Shown: positions 34,660-46,658, numbered from the stretch's first letter. The stretch is DNA of 64,000 bases from Lindgomyces ingoldianus (GCF_010093535.1 NW_022985167.1:1559804-1623803), one strand, 5' to 3'. The notes: generated by a model not told the origin, from the sequence alone. Numbers and translations: made by a program.

Positions 34660-35900
34660 TTACAACGCTTTGTGCACACCCCTTAAATACCTAGGCCCGG
34701 GTCTCCTATCCTTGATCGCACCCGTCGGCGTTGGAAACACAACACCCTGTAAATCGGCATCTAACTGTTTCTCCAGCTCAGTCTCGCTGTCTACTGGCTC
34801 TGTTCCATTTCCGGCTGGCGGAACCTCGGGCACTTCGACTGCTTTGGTCTTGGTGATTTCTACACGGCCATCACACCACATGATCCATCCATTAAGGTCT
34901 AGAGTCTTGATGAAAGTGCTGAGTTTTAATTTGTCAGAACCCGGGACATCTTGTAAACAGAGTTTTCTGCGCAGCGTGTCGTTCGTTAGACCAGGGAATG
35001 CAAACGCCGTGATATTCCACGAAGTTGAACTGGGCCGTGGCCGTTCCTGATCTTCTCTAGCCAGCCTCGCCACAGGCCCGGTGTCTTTGGCATTTGGGTC
35101 GGTATAGTTTACGTACTCGACATGAAAGACTGCTTTGCCGATGCTGCCGCGGCTAGGACTTGTGAATTTAGAGTACTTGCCGCAGGTAGAGTTCAGCACA
35201 CATTCTTCATTAACTGCAAATTCAACATTGTTGGTAACGAAGGGGAGAATCTCGAGCGAGTTCTTTAGGCCAATGGACATTCCTAGACGATGCGAGAAGC
35301 TAGAGAGTTGGCGTAAGTAGCGGATGGCATCGCGCTCGGTGATAGGGGGTTTGACGCCACCCCCATTGAGGTTGGAGTAGACGTCTATGTTATGAAGATC
35401 AGTATCAGGTCACGGTGAATGTGTCAAGGCGAATAGCCTTTACCAATGTTATCAGGATCAACTGCATCGCACCCTTTCTGCTTTGCCAGGAGCAGACGCC
35501 TGGCCATGATCTTCCAGACATTCTTGCTCCGAATATTGAGATATCTTTCCCCTGGCCACAGCGGAAGGTTTGCGCCCATATCGCTTTCTGTGAAATTCCC
35601 AAAGTCTGGCCTCCAATCCTCTGCCGTACCGGCACTGAAGTAACACACTACCTTCTTCCCGAGCCTGTGAAGTAGGCGGATGGTGTCGTTGGAGTTGTCG
35701 AAGAGATCAATGTCATAGATACCAATGTTTGGGACTATTGACGGGTGCCAAGGGTCGATATCGAGAGAACCGCTCAAGATCATTTGTATTGGAGATTGTA
35801 CGGCGGGGTACCATATCCGGTTTCGAGCCTCCGTTTCGCTTGTTTCTGCCAAACTTAACCGGGTGGGAAGCACAGCACAGAGAAGAAACAAAGTCCGCAT
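34660..35900 (-). CDS. Secreted GH114 endo-alpha-1,4-polygalactosaminidase-like
   Basis: Two exons (35900-35444, 35384-34660) with a 59-nt intron give 393 residues. A signal peptide (MRTLFLLCAVLPTRLSLA) is followed by the GH114 (Glyco_hydro_114) barrel: YDIDLFDNS, LGKKVVCYFSAGTAEDWRPD, LPLWPGERYLNIRS and KGCDAVDPDNID, the last spanning the splice and containing the conserved Asp cluster. GLKNSLEILPFV and VEFAVNEEC complete the fold. GH114 enzymes cut galactosaminogalactan, a polysaccharide of fungal cell walls and biofilm, so remodelling of its own matrix or attack on other fungi is likely. The C-terminal ~150 residues (GWIMWCDGRVEITKTK and a Pro/Glu-rich tail) extend beyond the usual domain. 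It is divergent to the Gfo/Idh gene. Confidence 0.82.
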
Positions 35901-36830
35901 GTTTCTGATACTGCCAGTATCTCCTGAAAAAAAGACCGTGCCAAAAGAAGGGGAGCTTATGTGAATTCACGAGATCCATGAAGATGGGCGCGCAGATATA
36001 CTCTAAGCCCCGAGAGCACCTCATTAGTGGCGAGGGACCACAATCGGTGCCGAGACAGTCAGATAGATTGGCTCCCATCCTTCAGGAATGCTGAAAAGGG
36101 GTTTCGCTATTCCAAGCGCCCGCAGCGTTGAGCAAGAAACAGAAGGATGTTGCGGGACTAGGCTGGGTTGATCTGAGGAGCATTTTGAGAGATGCATCCG
36201 CCTTCCTGAACCAAGAGAAGTGCTTGAAAGGGAAGATTAGCGACGACTCGATGAGGCTGTGCAGAGATCGACTTGGCTGAGTCGTGATGATATGCATGTC
36301 AATATCGTGTACCAATGAGAGGGGGAGTGGCAGTTCAGATCTAGTGGTGCTTAAATTTATGGTTAATTAAGCCTTAGCAATGCACTCGCGACCAAGCTTA
36401 AAAAGCAAGAGTGGAAGGAGAGACAAACGTGAGGTGGATGCGATGAATGTGCGTGCAAAGTAAGAAGGTAATGGTCGGCGAAAGTCTCCTCTTTCGAGCG
36501 GCTTGGCAACAGTGTTCACTGGATGACCTCAGGAACCCCCGCAGGAGCCGGCGCCCATCACTCCTCACTCTCAGTGGTTGACGCATCTCTTCACGCTTCT
36601 TGCAACCTCCACTTTGCCCTTCTACCATGGGGTTCCTATGGATTGGCCGAAAGTGGGGTGCAATCGGGGCAAATTCGGCCGACATCGGTAGTTCTTGTGG
36701 TTGCATTGGATGAAGTGAAGACATCACGGGCCGCTGCGACGCAACCTTATGTCAGGCATCTGTGGAGAGAAAGGTCAAATATCTCTTACGCCTTCCCCGC
36801 TCAAGTTGAGATCCTTCTTCAGCAGCAACA
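35901..36830. promoter_or_regulatory. Divergent promoter region, GH114 and Gfo/Idh genes
   Basis: 930 bases between two diverging start codons. It holds short frames without support. GTGGGG occurs near 36652, matching the fungal CreA/CRE1 consensus SYGGRG; function untested. Confidence 0.4.
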
Positions 36831-38083
36831 ATGTCTTCCCCGAAGACGATTCGCTGGGGCATCCTTGCGACCGGCGCCATTGCCGTTACCTTGTAACTGC
36901 CCGCTGTACGTGCCGTCATTATTATAAACTGACAGTTGGCAGTACGAAAGACCTCCTCGTCGACCCGAAGACCCGCGGTGTCGCGCATGTCAAGCATGCC
37001 GTTGTTGCGGCTGCTTCGTCCTCGTCCAAGTCCCGTGCTGAGCAATTCCTCAAGGACTGTGGCTGCCCGGCTGATGCGCAGGCATATGGCTCCTACGATG
37101 AGCTGGTGAAGGATCCTAACATCGACATTGTATATGTTGCCACGCCGCATTCGCACCATTACCAGAATGCTATGCTGTGTCTCGAGGCAGGCAAGAACGT
37201 ACTGTGTGAGAAGGCCTTCACCGTCAACGCCGCCCAAGCAAAGGCTCTGGCAGACAAGGCCAAAGAGAAGGACCTCTTCCTAATGGAGGCAGTCTGGACC
37301 CGGTATTTCCCTCTGTCGATATATGTGCGTGATGTCATTACCTCAGGACGGATTGGCCCCGTGGCCCGCGTGCTTGCCGACAACAGCATGGCGTCAAATC
37401 CGGAAGCAACATGGAGCGACGGGAAGCACCGAATGGTAAATCCGGACCTCGCGGGAGGTGCGCTGCTCGATCTCGGCATCTACAGCCTTACGTGGGTCTT
37501 CCAGACACTCTACCACACTCAGCCCGAAAATGCGAGGAAACCGCCAGCGGTGCTGGCAGTGATGAAGTCCTATGATGCCACAAAAGCGGCTGATGAGACC
37601 ACTACTATTGTGCTGAGCTTCCCACGTTCTGCCGAAGCAGGCGGAGACGCTCATGCCGTCGCCACCACCTCTCTCCGCGTCGCCACAGCGCCTGGTGGCA
37701 ATGGAGACACGCCGGGTATCCGCATTCAGGGCCCGAAAGGAGAGATTCAAGTCTTCCCCCCTGCGTTCAGACCAACGAGAACAAAGCTCATCCTCAGTGA
37801 TGGAACTATCGAGGACAAGAGTTGGCTACAGCCAGGCCCTGGCAAGGGCAGTGGTTGGTATAACGGATTCGCTGGAGGCAAAAACTCCGAAGGCGAAGGC
37901 CACGGTATGTTCTGGGAAGCAGACGAGGCGGCCACTGCCTTGGTTGAGGGAAGGAAAGAGGGCAAGTACGAGGGACTTGCAGAGAGCATTCTCATCATGG
38001 AGGTAATGGACGAGGTGAGAAAGCAGGGTGGACTCCATTATCCAGAGAAGATTGAGACGACACAGTTCCCCGTGCAGCTATGA
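36831..38083 (+). CDS. Gfo/Idh/MocA oxidoreductase (dihydrodiol / D-xylose dehydrogenase type)
   Basis: Exons 36831-36892 and 36943-38083 join in phase across a 50-nt intron to 400 residues. The short first exon supplies the Rossmann nucleotide-binding start MSSPKTIRWGILATGAIA; the longer unspliced frame from 36749 lacks it, which decides the start. Downstream: PNIDIVYVATPHSHHYQNA, the catalytic-lysine segment GKNVLCEKAFTVNAAQA (EKP variant, EKA), MEAVWTRYFPL and GGALLDLGIYSLTW. These fit the trans-1,2-dihydrobenzene-1,2-diol dehydrogenase / NADP-D-xylose 1-dehydrogenase branch. Cytosolic; probably oxidises pentoses or diols. Neighbouring CAZyme genes make a role in sugar use reasonable, but the substrate is inferred from family only. 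Confidence 0.87.
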
Positions 38084-39441
38084 GCAGCCTCTTACCTTGA
38101 TAGGTTTTGAAGAGGTACCTGCACGACTTCTTCCGGACAGATGTCGTCTTAGCGACTACATAGTGCCCTGCAGATAATCCATTTCCCGCCATGTAAGCCT
38201 CGTGGTATTCTGTGCGGCATCATCTATTTCTGTTCACGATCCGCTGCCATCTTGTATCGTACGGCTCACTGGCTTTTGCACCCTAGAATTTTCCTCATTT
38301 TCGGCTACAACTCGATTCTCCCTCGTGTGTCTTACCATAAAACAACATAGCCTCGCAGCCAATATCTCCCATTGCAGCTTAATGTGTCAGTGGTGGGTAC
38401 ATCCATCCAAAGCGCTGTTAGCAAGACCTTTGCAGAATCCCCAATTCGTCATGTTCAACTTACTTTTGTGATGGACGGAATTCAGGCTGAATGTTCCGCC
38501 AACAGTCCGCCGTAGCCAACGGCCCATGCCGAGGTCGAAACCTGGAGAACCCCGGCACCTGCGACATGGCGTCGTTAACTCAAATCAACCACAATATAAA
38601 CAGATTGTCCCCCAATTTGCAACGACGCCACAAGCCTGGTAGTTCGGTACATGGTGGATCGAAACCAGGAAAGAACATATTGTACCACCACTACCTCCAA
38701 CACACAGACCACGTACTGCAATTCTGTAGTGTTGCACTTCACCAGTGAATTCCACCAGTTGCACGGAATTTCGTCTATTCGACTACGTGATTCAATTCTC
38801 GATTAATCTGTCGAAGATCTCCTTTCACGCGAATATTCCAATATTTTCAGGCGCCACGTATACACATGGTTGAACGATGCTTCCGGTTCGGTCTCAATCG
38901 AGGTCGACGAGAGACTTTTTATCCGGTGGTCGCTTTCCCCCATCAGTCTAGGCAGCACCGTGTTATATCCTGGAATATCAAATATTTTCCTTTCTGGCAT
39001 GACCGAAATGCAAGCGAAATCGCACACGCAGCGCCACCTGCTAAATCACGATGTCTGTCTTCAGGCACGAATACCGTTCGCGCCAATCGAATGACATGTT
39101 TCACAGCCGGGAAATTTCCCGCTTGGCCCGCAGGACCGTTTGTGGGGAAGAGCATCCCGGTCCATATCCACGACAAGCTTTCGTTTCTTAATTTATTTTG
39201 AGGTCATGCGAAGTCGTTTCAACCAAACATCACGTTTTAGCGGCCCCCCTTTGAGATTTGCCCCTCTAGATCCGGAACATCTGGGCAGCTAGACCTGGCA
39301 CACGGTGGAATTTTATGCCTTCACCTTTAGTTATGGCCTGGGGATATAAAGCTCGCAGACCGGTTCCCATGGTTGAGAGGTGGATCCTACAGCTTTCTTA
39401 CCGAATTCAAGTTTCTTGGCTATTTCAGTTCATATCCCGCC
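38084..39441. promoter_or_regulatory. Intergenic and promoter of the AA9 gene, TATA box at ~39343
   Basis: 1.36 kb without a gene. The sequence ggggatataaagctcg near 39340-39355 provides a TATA-like box about 95 bases before the AA9 ATG. It is preceded by CTGGGG, and GTGGGG occurs near 39133; both match the SYGGRG carbon-repressor motif expected in cellulase-type promoters. Confidence 0.45.
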
Positions 39442-40539
39442 ATGAAGAGTGTAATTATTCTCACTAGTGTAGCGGCTTTGGCACAGAGTGTGGCTAGCCA
39501 TGCTACATTTCAAGATCTTTGGGTCAATGGCAAGGACATGATAAGTACTCCCAGCACGATTGCCGGCCTATAGCACTGACACTCCTCCACGGTGGCACCT
39601 GTGCGAGACTTCCGACGAGTAACAATCCCGTTCAAGACGTGACAAGCAACAATATCCGATGTCAGTCCCAGCAATTTCCCTCAAGTAATTCTGCTAATTC
39701 TAGGAAAAGGCAACATCAACCAAGGCGTCGCGGCATCAAAATGCAGCGTAGCACCGGGCGACACTGTCACTATCGAAATGCATCAACAGCCAGGTGACCG
39801 GTCATGTGCGAACGAAGCCATCGGTGGAGCGCATTACGGACCCGTCCTCGTCTACATGAGCAAAGTTAGTGATGCATCAACCGCCGACGGATCAAGCAGT
39901 TTTTTCAAAGTCTTTGAGGATACCTGGGGGAAGGCTTCTTCGACATCGCAGGGCTCGGACGACTATTGGGGAACGAAGGATCTTAACCTCAACTGCGGAA
40001 AGATGGATGTCAAGATTCCCACTAATCTTGCCCCCGGCGACTATCTCCTTCGTGCGGAAGCTATCGCTCTCCACGCTGCCTCATCGGCAGGAGGAGCCCA
40101 ATTCTATATTACTTGCTATCAAATCACTGTTACTGGTAGTGGTTCATCGACACCTTCAGGAGTGTCTTTCCCCGGTGCCTACAAAGCGGCAGACCCAGGA
40201 ATTCAGATCAACATCTACCAGCCTCTTAGCACATACGTTGCCCCTGGCCCAGCTGTCATATCTGGTGGAACAGAGGCTATTGCTGGGAAGGCTGGCTCAG
40301 TCGTCACTGCAACAGGAGGAGCACAGCCTTCGGCCACCAAGGTCGCTGTGTCTTCCACCCTCGCTACAGCTGTGAAGCCCACGACTTCGAGCTCGAGCGG
40401 CAATGGCGGAAACACTGGAGGATGCGCTGCTATCGCGAAGTATGGCCAGTGTGGTGGGAATGGGTACACGGGCTGCACGACGTGTGCTTCAGGATCGACG
40501 TGCAGTGTTTTGAACCCGTATTACTCGCAGTGCCAGTAG
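39442..40539 (+). CDS. AA9 lytic polysaccharide monooxygenase with CBM1
   Basis: Best model: exons 39442-39544, 39592-39660 and 39710-40539, 333 residues. The signal peptide [19 protein letters not shown] ends before His20 ([11 protein letters not shown]), the N-terminal copper-ligand His of AA9. Then [39 protein letters not shown] (second His), [20 protein letters not shown] and [11 protein letters not shown] (axial Tyr) follow. A Ser/Thr linker leads to a C-terminal CBM1 ([20 protein letters not shown] ... YYSQCQ). It oxidatively cleaves cellulose or related glucans outside the cell. Oddity: intron 1 needs an acceptor ending ...CTCCACG (CG, not AG). Intron 2 uses AAAAG at 39709, because the nearer CTAG would create a TGA at the junction. 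Confidence 0.85.
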
Positions 40540-42149
40540 GCGTCTCTACGGTATCGCAACTGGATTTCCAGAGCTTCTTGTAAATAATTATCCCCTTCTT
40601 TCTCATCACCAGGTGGGGGCTTTGTCTGTCTGGAACTCCATTTAGCATCTTGGCTGTTATCAAAAGCGCTGCATCTTTGGAATCAACATCATATTCCCCC
40701 CCCTTGTTTGTGAGCTGCAGTACGTATTTACGAGTCGTCATCGGTCCGTTCACTCAATCGAAAGTCGACTTGGCAGTCCTTTTTCGAGCTGAGGAAGAAA
40801 GCTGGCCCTGTTGAATGTCTTGCGCCGGAACACGTGCGTCGCTGAGTTTGGCTTGGCTCGAACGCAGGCTGCAAAGCGGGGCACAGCAAGCTGCACCTCG
40901 AAGGACCACGTCACAGACGCCCTTCAACGCCATCGATCCTGCAACTTTTCCAAGATGTTCGTGGCCAACGCATCGAAGAGAACAACACAACAAACAAATG
41001 TAAGGATCAGGCCCTGCCCTCACGTGCTGATGTCCTGCTGTCGAGATGGCGGCGAGCTTGAGCTCCTTATCCTTCAGTTGACTTCGCGTTGCGCTTCAGG
41101 CCTCTACCCGTGACTGAGATGTCACAACGGCCCGAAGCACTCCCGCGAATGTTTAACTCAGAGAGCGAACGGATGGCCCTAGCATTCGTATGAGGCGGGA
41201 CCTGGATCTAGGAACGCAACTGGACTGCGGGTCCTGCACGTGGGCAGGATTCCCATGATTCTCGGAAAGGGGGCTGTGCCTCGTCGTATTCGGAACCTCG
41301 CGCGAAGATGGGCATCAAGAAGTATTTCTTTTCTGCTTGACTTGCAGAGCTGACTGCGTTCATCTCGTCCGGCCTGGGTTCCGGACAACACATGGCACTC
41401 TCAAGCTGGGTTAAGCGAACGAACAGTTGACAAAGCGTTAACGTTAAGGTCCGTCATAAGATGGTTCGGAAACGGCACGGCACGAGGCGGGGTGCGGTCC
41501 TTCGATGGTGGGTCGGGGAACGGCATGCTGGTCCACTAGCTGCACGACACATCTGGCACCTCTCTGCAGGAATTTGCTGGCCCTGCTAGAAACCTAGTTG
41601 GTCCTCCTTGCCAACACATCCCTCAACCTCCTCGAAATAGCCCCGAATGAGTAAATCGGTCCCAGCGGCCTGGACCCTTCAACGACATTGGCCCCTCAAG
41701 CCCACTGTTGGGGGCGCGAACTCCATAGTATAGCAACACATTCGTCCTTCATTTTCCCTCAGCCACGCCGATTGACAGGTCCCATTTCGCACTGTGTTTT
41801 ATGCCTCACCGCGACTAATCAACGAATCAGGGTTTCAAGTAATCGCCATCGTCAACGTGGCCCACTCAATTAAGTCACCCCAAGGAACATGACGTTACAC
41901 GCAGCAATACTGCCTGCATATGACATGGTGACGGCGAGGCTACGTCTCTGTTCGGCATTTGCTGTTCCATCGAGCATGTGAGGCTCTTGCAGGGCAGAAA
42001 ACTTATATGGGTTGGCCTCTAACTCTGGGAGTAGAGCCCTAGCTGTTTTCCTTAGTCCGACGTAGAGTCATCTTAACTCAGCTTCGAAGTGCAACCTGCC
42101 CTCAAGGCAAAGACCCTAGGAAACCACATATTACTTTTATATCGCTCCA
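40540..42149. other. Intergenic, no gene recognised
   Basis: 1.6 kb with scattered short frames on both strands and no domain; GC-rich in parts (40800-41400). Confidence 0.5.
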
Positions 42150-42562
42150 ATGGCTTCAAGCAGGCCGAGCTCTGCATCCTACACTCAGCAACTTCGAGGT
42201 ATGCCTGCACCTGCACCTTCACTGCGTTACGAAATTGCTAAAACCTATCTCTCCAGATTTCTGTACCGAAAATTCCATCGAGCAGCCGCAATGGCAGGAC
42301 TTCTCCGATCCTCGAGGTTAGTCTGCGATGTTTCGTTTAAAAGTACTTCATCAATACAGTCCCTCTGATCTTCGGCCCAGGCAAACGGACAGCATGGTCT
42401 AGCAGCGTATGGGTTCAAGGCCGCGAATATCGCGCAGTCCTATGGCGAGATGTCCGATATATTGAACACTGCCGCGAAGAAGCTGCGAAGCTGGCCCTTG
42501 ACGCTCTGAGTGCTTCTGCGACGACATATTACGCATATGGCCGGGCCTACAGCGGAGCTTAA
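42150..42562 (+). CDS. Small double-stranded RNA-binding-motif protein
   Basis: Three small exons (42150-42198, 42257-42316, 42381-42562) join in phase to 96 residues. Starting MASSRPSSASYTQQLRDF, the protein reads as a single dsRBD-like fold: YTQQLRDFCTENSIEQPQW, then DFSDPRGKRTAWSSSVWVQG (strands 1-2), and the C-terminal helix HCREEAAKLALDAL. Filamentous fungi have families of ~80-120-residue proteins of this type. The lysine-rich loop expected before the last helix of a classical dsRBD is weak here (RYIEHCREEAAKLA), so RNA binding is not assured. Introns are 58 and 64 nt with good splice signals. No isolated frame in this stretch is longer than 75 codons, so the gene is visible only after splicing. 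Confidence 0.7.
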
Positions 42563-43621
42563 CATTACCTGCACACCACTATCGTGCGCGTTGCATTTCT
42601 TTTTGGGCGACCCATATCTGTATTTTTAACGCATTTCATTGGATGGGAGTTATCTTGGACATTTGGAACTAAAGGCCTTAACGAACATTCTGATGGAGTC
42701 GGCGCTTTATATCCGGGAAATCTGGACGATTCACACATTATTAGCAGCTGGTTTATTTTGGATCGTGGAAGCTTGGAATTTGGATTCTGTTCGAAGGTTG
42801 GAACTTTTACTTTCACCCACCCCCTCTTTTCCACCATCCATTCCCTAGTACCACGAACGCCTCAGCCAACTCTGGCTGAGTTTCCTTACAGTCCACCGCT
42901 TGTTCGAAAGGCCAGGAGTTTGGAGCGTTTGCCTACCTAGCTATGCGATTATTTGAAAGGCTGAAAGCGCATCAACGTGTTATTCACTCAATGGCGTGGT
43001 GTGGAGTGCTTTTTAATCCTTATATGCACGCATCCGAATTCGAATTTGGCTGGCATACCCCATTCGCTCATTCAGACTCACTTCAAAGCCAGCACTGCCA
43101 TACCGTATCCAGCCCGCTACAGCCTATCCTCTCAATTGTGCTCTCTGTCCGTCACATAAAAATCGCGCCGCAACACGACATCGACACGGATTTGTCATTT
43201 TAAGTTACCCCAACAAAGTACCATTCCTCTCCTAATCCCGTTAATCTAAATTGTGGGACCTCGTCCCACGATCCACACGTGACATCGCGGCTAAAATGTT
43301 TGTTGCTTACCTCCAATAGCAGGTTGAATCCTCCACACTCGAACATAGCCAATGGTGAGGATTTTTGTGTAGCACAGAGGACTGGTTTGAATTTCAGAAC
43401 TGCCCGCCTGAGGAAAAGAATTGGAATTTTACAATCCTCAGGCCATGGGTCGCTGATATGGTTGCAATAAATGGATTAATTTTAAGTAGCATGTGCATTT
43501 CACGCAAGATATGGGGAGGATTGAGAGATACTTAAAGTAGGCATGCGTCGCTGGCGAAATCTGTTGCACCAAACGAGATAAGTCAAGGCTCCTTACACGC
43601 ACACTCATCTCTTTGCGCGAC
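42563..43621. other. Intergenic, no gene recognised
   Basis: About 1 kb without supported coding sequence. The end forms the leader of the secreted-protein gene. Confidence 0.5.
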
Positions 43622-44697
43622 ATGCTTCCTTCAGCTTTTTTCTCCCTCTTGGGGCTCCACATCTCGTGGGCCTCTGCTGCTCCAGCTGGATCGGCCTCCA
43701 TACGATCTGTATCTTACTTATCCACGATAAGCAGCCAATGCATCAATACCGAATTTCGACAAAACTGGTTTATCGGCGAGTGTTTGACGGGCGAGGACGC
43801 GACAACGAGGGTAAAGAGCGCAGTATATATGGCAAACAAAGTAGAGAATGATGATGGGGAGTTGAAGTGGAAGAATGAGTAAGTTCGAATTTTGCTCGGA
43901 AAGAGCCGTTGTCATTTGAGGAGTTGGGAGGGACAGAATTAGTTTCAACGTGATCGGTTGATTATAGATGGATTGCTAATATGAGTGAGCTATAGCGGGC
44001 GATTCGACCGATCGTGCAATTCATGCAATTTGATAAACGGAGGTGCCACATTGAATTGCAATTGTAGAACAACGTACCAGTCTAAGAAGAATGTTTCTTC
44101 CTGGGTAGGGACGCTGAATCTTGGTATCTTAGCCCCACACTCTCCTTCAACCCTTTCCCTACGTTTCTCTCAGCTCCTCGCACCTCCCCACAATCCCCAA
44201 GGCCTAACCTTCACATGCGTCCAGACGAGCACATCTCTCTCTACTCGGGCCACCTCCTCTCCAACCTCGCCGGTGCCCCCACTGCTCCAACTACCAACCC
44301 TTTATCTCCGAACCCCAACCCCTACCCAATCCCCTCTTCCTTCACCTACTCTTTCGGTGGCACAGCCCACTGTCCCGACACCCCGGGAGAGGCTCCCGGC
44401 TCCGACTACTGTGCCTGGATCGGCACCTGTAGCAACTCCTCGTCCTCGGTCTGGACCTTCGACGGCCCTATCAATTGCTACGTCCCCGTTATTTATTTCC
44501 CACAGTATCATTACCAGTTCGAGAGTTTTAAGCTTTTGGCAGATGGTGCATGGGAAGTGCTGGGGTGGGGAGATGAGGCGTGCACAGGGGAGCCAGTGGA
44601 GAGGGTCAGTCCAGATGAGAGAGGGGTTTGTAAGGGGTTTGGGACGAAGGTGAGGGCAATTAGTGTTCGGCCGGCTTTTAGTGGGGATCCGCGGTAG
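43622..44697 (+). CDS. Secreted CVNH-like (cyanovirin-N fold) protein
   Basis: Three exons (43622-43878, 43996-44123, 44225-44697; introns 117 and 101 nt) join in phase to 285 residues. A signal peptide (MLPSAFFSLLGLHISWASAAP) is followed by a Cys-containing region with DRSCNSCNLINGGATLNCNC and LDEHISLYSGHLL, the strand/loop pattern of fungal cyanovirin-N-homology lectins (CVNH: FSxSCxxCxLxxxxLxCxC ... LDxxIxNxNGxL). The C-terminal half (YCAWIGTCSNSSSSVWTFDG, FESFKLLADGAWEVLGWGDE) is an unrecognised extension with four further Cys. Probably an extracellular carbohydrate-binding protein; CVNH membership is moderate confidence. The intron joins are supported because each restores the motif. Confidence 0.65.
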
Positions 44698-45820
44698 GGT
44701 TGGGGAGGAGCGATTGAGAAGTCGGGATTACTAAGCCTAATAGCCAATTTTGGGGAATGAGGGCCTGGGTCTGGGTAGTGGAATATACTGGCATTTGCTC
44801 GTAGGTTGCGTAGAAGTTTCCTGTTACCACTGCCTTGATATTCACGTTCCGTTAGTGGACGCGAAGCCACAGGCTATTCGGCGCAATGAACAAGACATTT
44901 TGTTGTCTTTTGGAGCACCAGTGCCAAGAATATTCCTGTCTATCAGGGTACCTTCTCCGTCGGATTGGAGGGCTAGACAATGAGGCATATATGTGAACGG
45001 AGGCTGCTTTCGCTGTAACCCCCGAAGGATTAATTCCGAGATCAGGCATCTAGCTAACTATATGGCTAGTCACATAAAGCCTTAGCCTAGGATCTGCATT
45101 TAGTGGTATGTCGCGTCGTGCAAGCTAGGTGGATTTAGCGTCATGGATACTAATGCAAAGCGTTAGCAAGCCGATAGATATCTCAAGAGCTGATGTCTAC
45201 TTGGCGAGTGTTGATGCAGCGTGGGTAGCGGGAATAGAGTTGACTGTAGACGGCAGTATGACTGCCAATTAGATGGTTTAAAAGCAACTACTTTGGGAGC
45301 TTGAACGGAGGATAGCTGAAAGCCCTGTCCCATTAACTGCCTCCCTGTAGCCTGATTCGCTTTTCCTATAGGAACCAATGTTTCATATGGGGGCGTAGGT
45401 TGTTTGTGGGCTTATAGGCACCCACAGTTAATCCTTGGCGAAGCAGTACTGGTCACTTGAACCCAGTTAACAGTTGACAAGCGAGCTTGCATGGAGTTCT
45501 CTATTAACGCCGTCCCGCCTAAATTTTGAGTAATGCGCTTAACTTAGCTTTAGACGCTCCATTTTTTGACCTTTCTTTTATTATAGTCTGCGTAACTACA
45601 TTGAGCGTGGAACGCTCGCTTCGCTACCTCTTTCGCTACCCTTTCACCCTCTTGGCACTCGAAACTACTCGAGTAGGATTAGTTTCATGCCTGAAGGAGC
45701 CTCGGGTACTATCCATGAATGATGGGTAGCGTAGGTGGGTGGCTTCCTACGATCTAGCCACGTTGAACGCTGATAGGAAACGATTCAAGTTGATGCAGAT
45801 TGTTTGTTCCATATATTTAA
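44698..45820. other. Intergenic, no gene recognised
   Basis: 1.1 kb between convergent genes; nothing recognised. Confidence 0.5.
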
Positions 45821-46658
45821 CTAGACTTTAGAAAGTTCTGTGTACAGCGAATATTTCTTGGAATGGGGGCAATGCTCGATCTGTTGGATGAAATGCTCCA
45901 TGAGGCGTTTTACATCTCGGTGCAGGTACAGGTGTATGCAAAAGCCCTTCACAACTCGTCCGTTCACCCCCCCAACTTCCCAACCCGAATGATCTAAGCA
46001 TCCCACTTCCTTGCCACTGGTTTTGGCGTTGCAGGTGGCATAGGCGCCGTCATGCCTAAACTGCACAAGGTCGATATACTCGGGAAAGCTGGGGGCTCAA
46101 TACCCAGAGTCTTTGGTGCGGGGACTTGACTCGCAAGACCAGACGTTGAAGAGACTGTGCAGACGCTTGCGGCAGGAGCAATGCCGGTGAAGTTTGCGCG
46201 CTCTTGGAAGCAGTATGGGAGGCCTTTGGTTTGTTAGCACGAGGGTGTCTGGGAGACACTTTTCGAGGAGAATAGAGCCCCAAGAGAGATACGGAAGGTG
46301 CTAGAACAAGCGTACCGGTTATAGCGTAAGGCTTGCAATGATACCGACACCCTTTCAGTGTCTCGTTCGTCGCGCGGATGAAGCTTCCGTCATAGAGTTG
46401 AAGCCATGGCCTGTTGTCACACCATCAGTAACACATCCCTCAGGAAAGCAACCTAGCTACTTACTCCTGTTCAGTACTGCAATCGGCACGGCACCCAGCG
46501 TGAACAATTTGTCCAGCAGTAGCAGTCGCATAGCTCTGGCATCCATCCCACTCGCAAAATTTCTGGGTCAAGGTTGGTGCGACGACCGTGCAGTTTAAGC
46601 TCGCAAGCACCTGGTGTGCGATAAACGGAGCCGAAGCGAGGATAGTAGCGAGCTTCAT
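45821..46658 (-). CDS. Small cysteine-rich secreted protein (effector-like)
   Basis: Exon 1 46658-46465 starts with a signal peptide (MKLATILASAPFIAHQVLAS) and continues with a Cys-rich mature part (QKFCEWDGCQSYATATAGQI, HAGCRADC). Exon 2 is 46410-46316 (LKGCRYHCKPYAITG) and exon 3 begins at 46223 (LPYCFQERANFTG). The last exon, ending at 45821, carries YIDLVQFRHDGAYATCNAKT and VGCLDHSGWEVGGV. The join between exon 3 and the last exon is uncertain: a phase-0 intron from CAA|GTCCCC to CCCGAG|TAT fits, other donors are possible. Total about 220 residues with 14 or so Cys. No family is recognised. Small, secreted and Cys-rich is the profile of fungal effectors, which is an inference only. Confidence 0.6.

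Noticed and set aside
36749..36942. Unspliced upstream extension of the Gfo/Idh frame
   Set aside because: It lacks the Rossmann start; the spliced exon 36831-36892 restores it with canonical signals.
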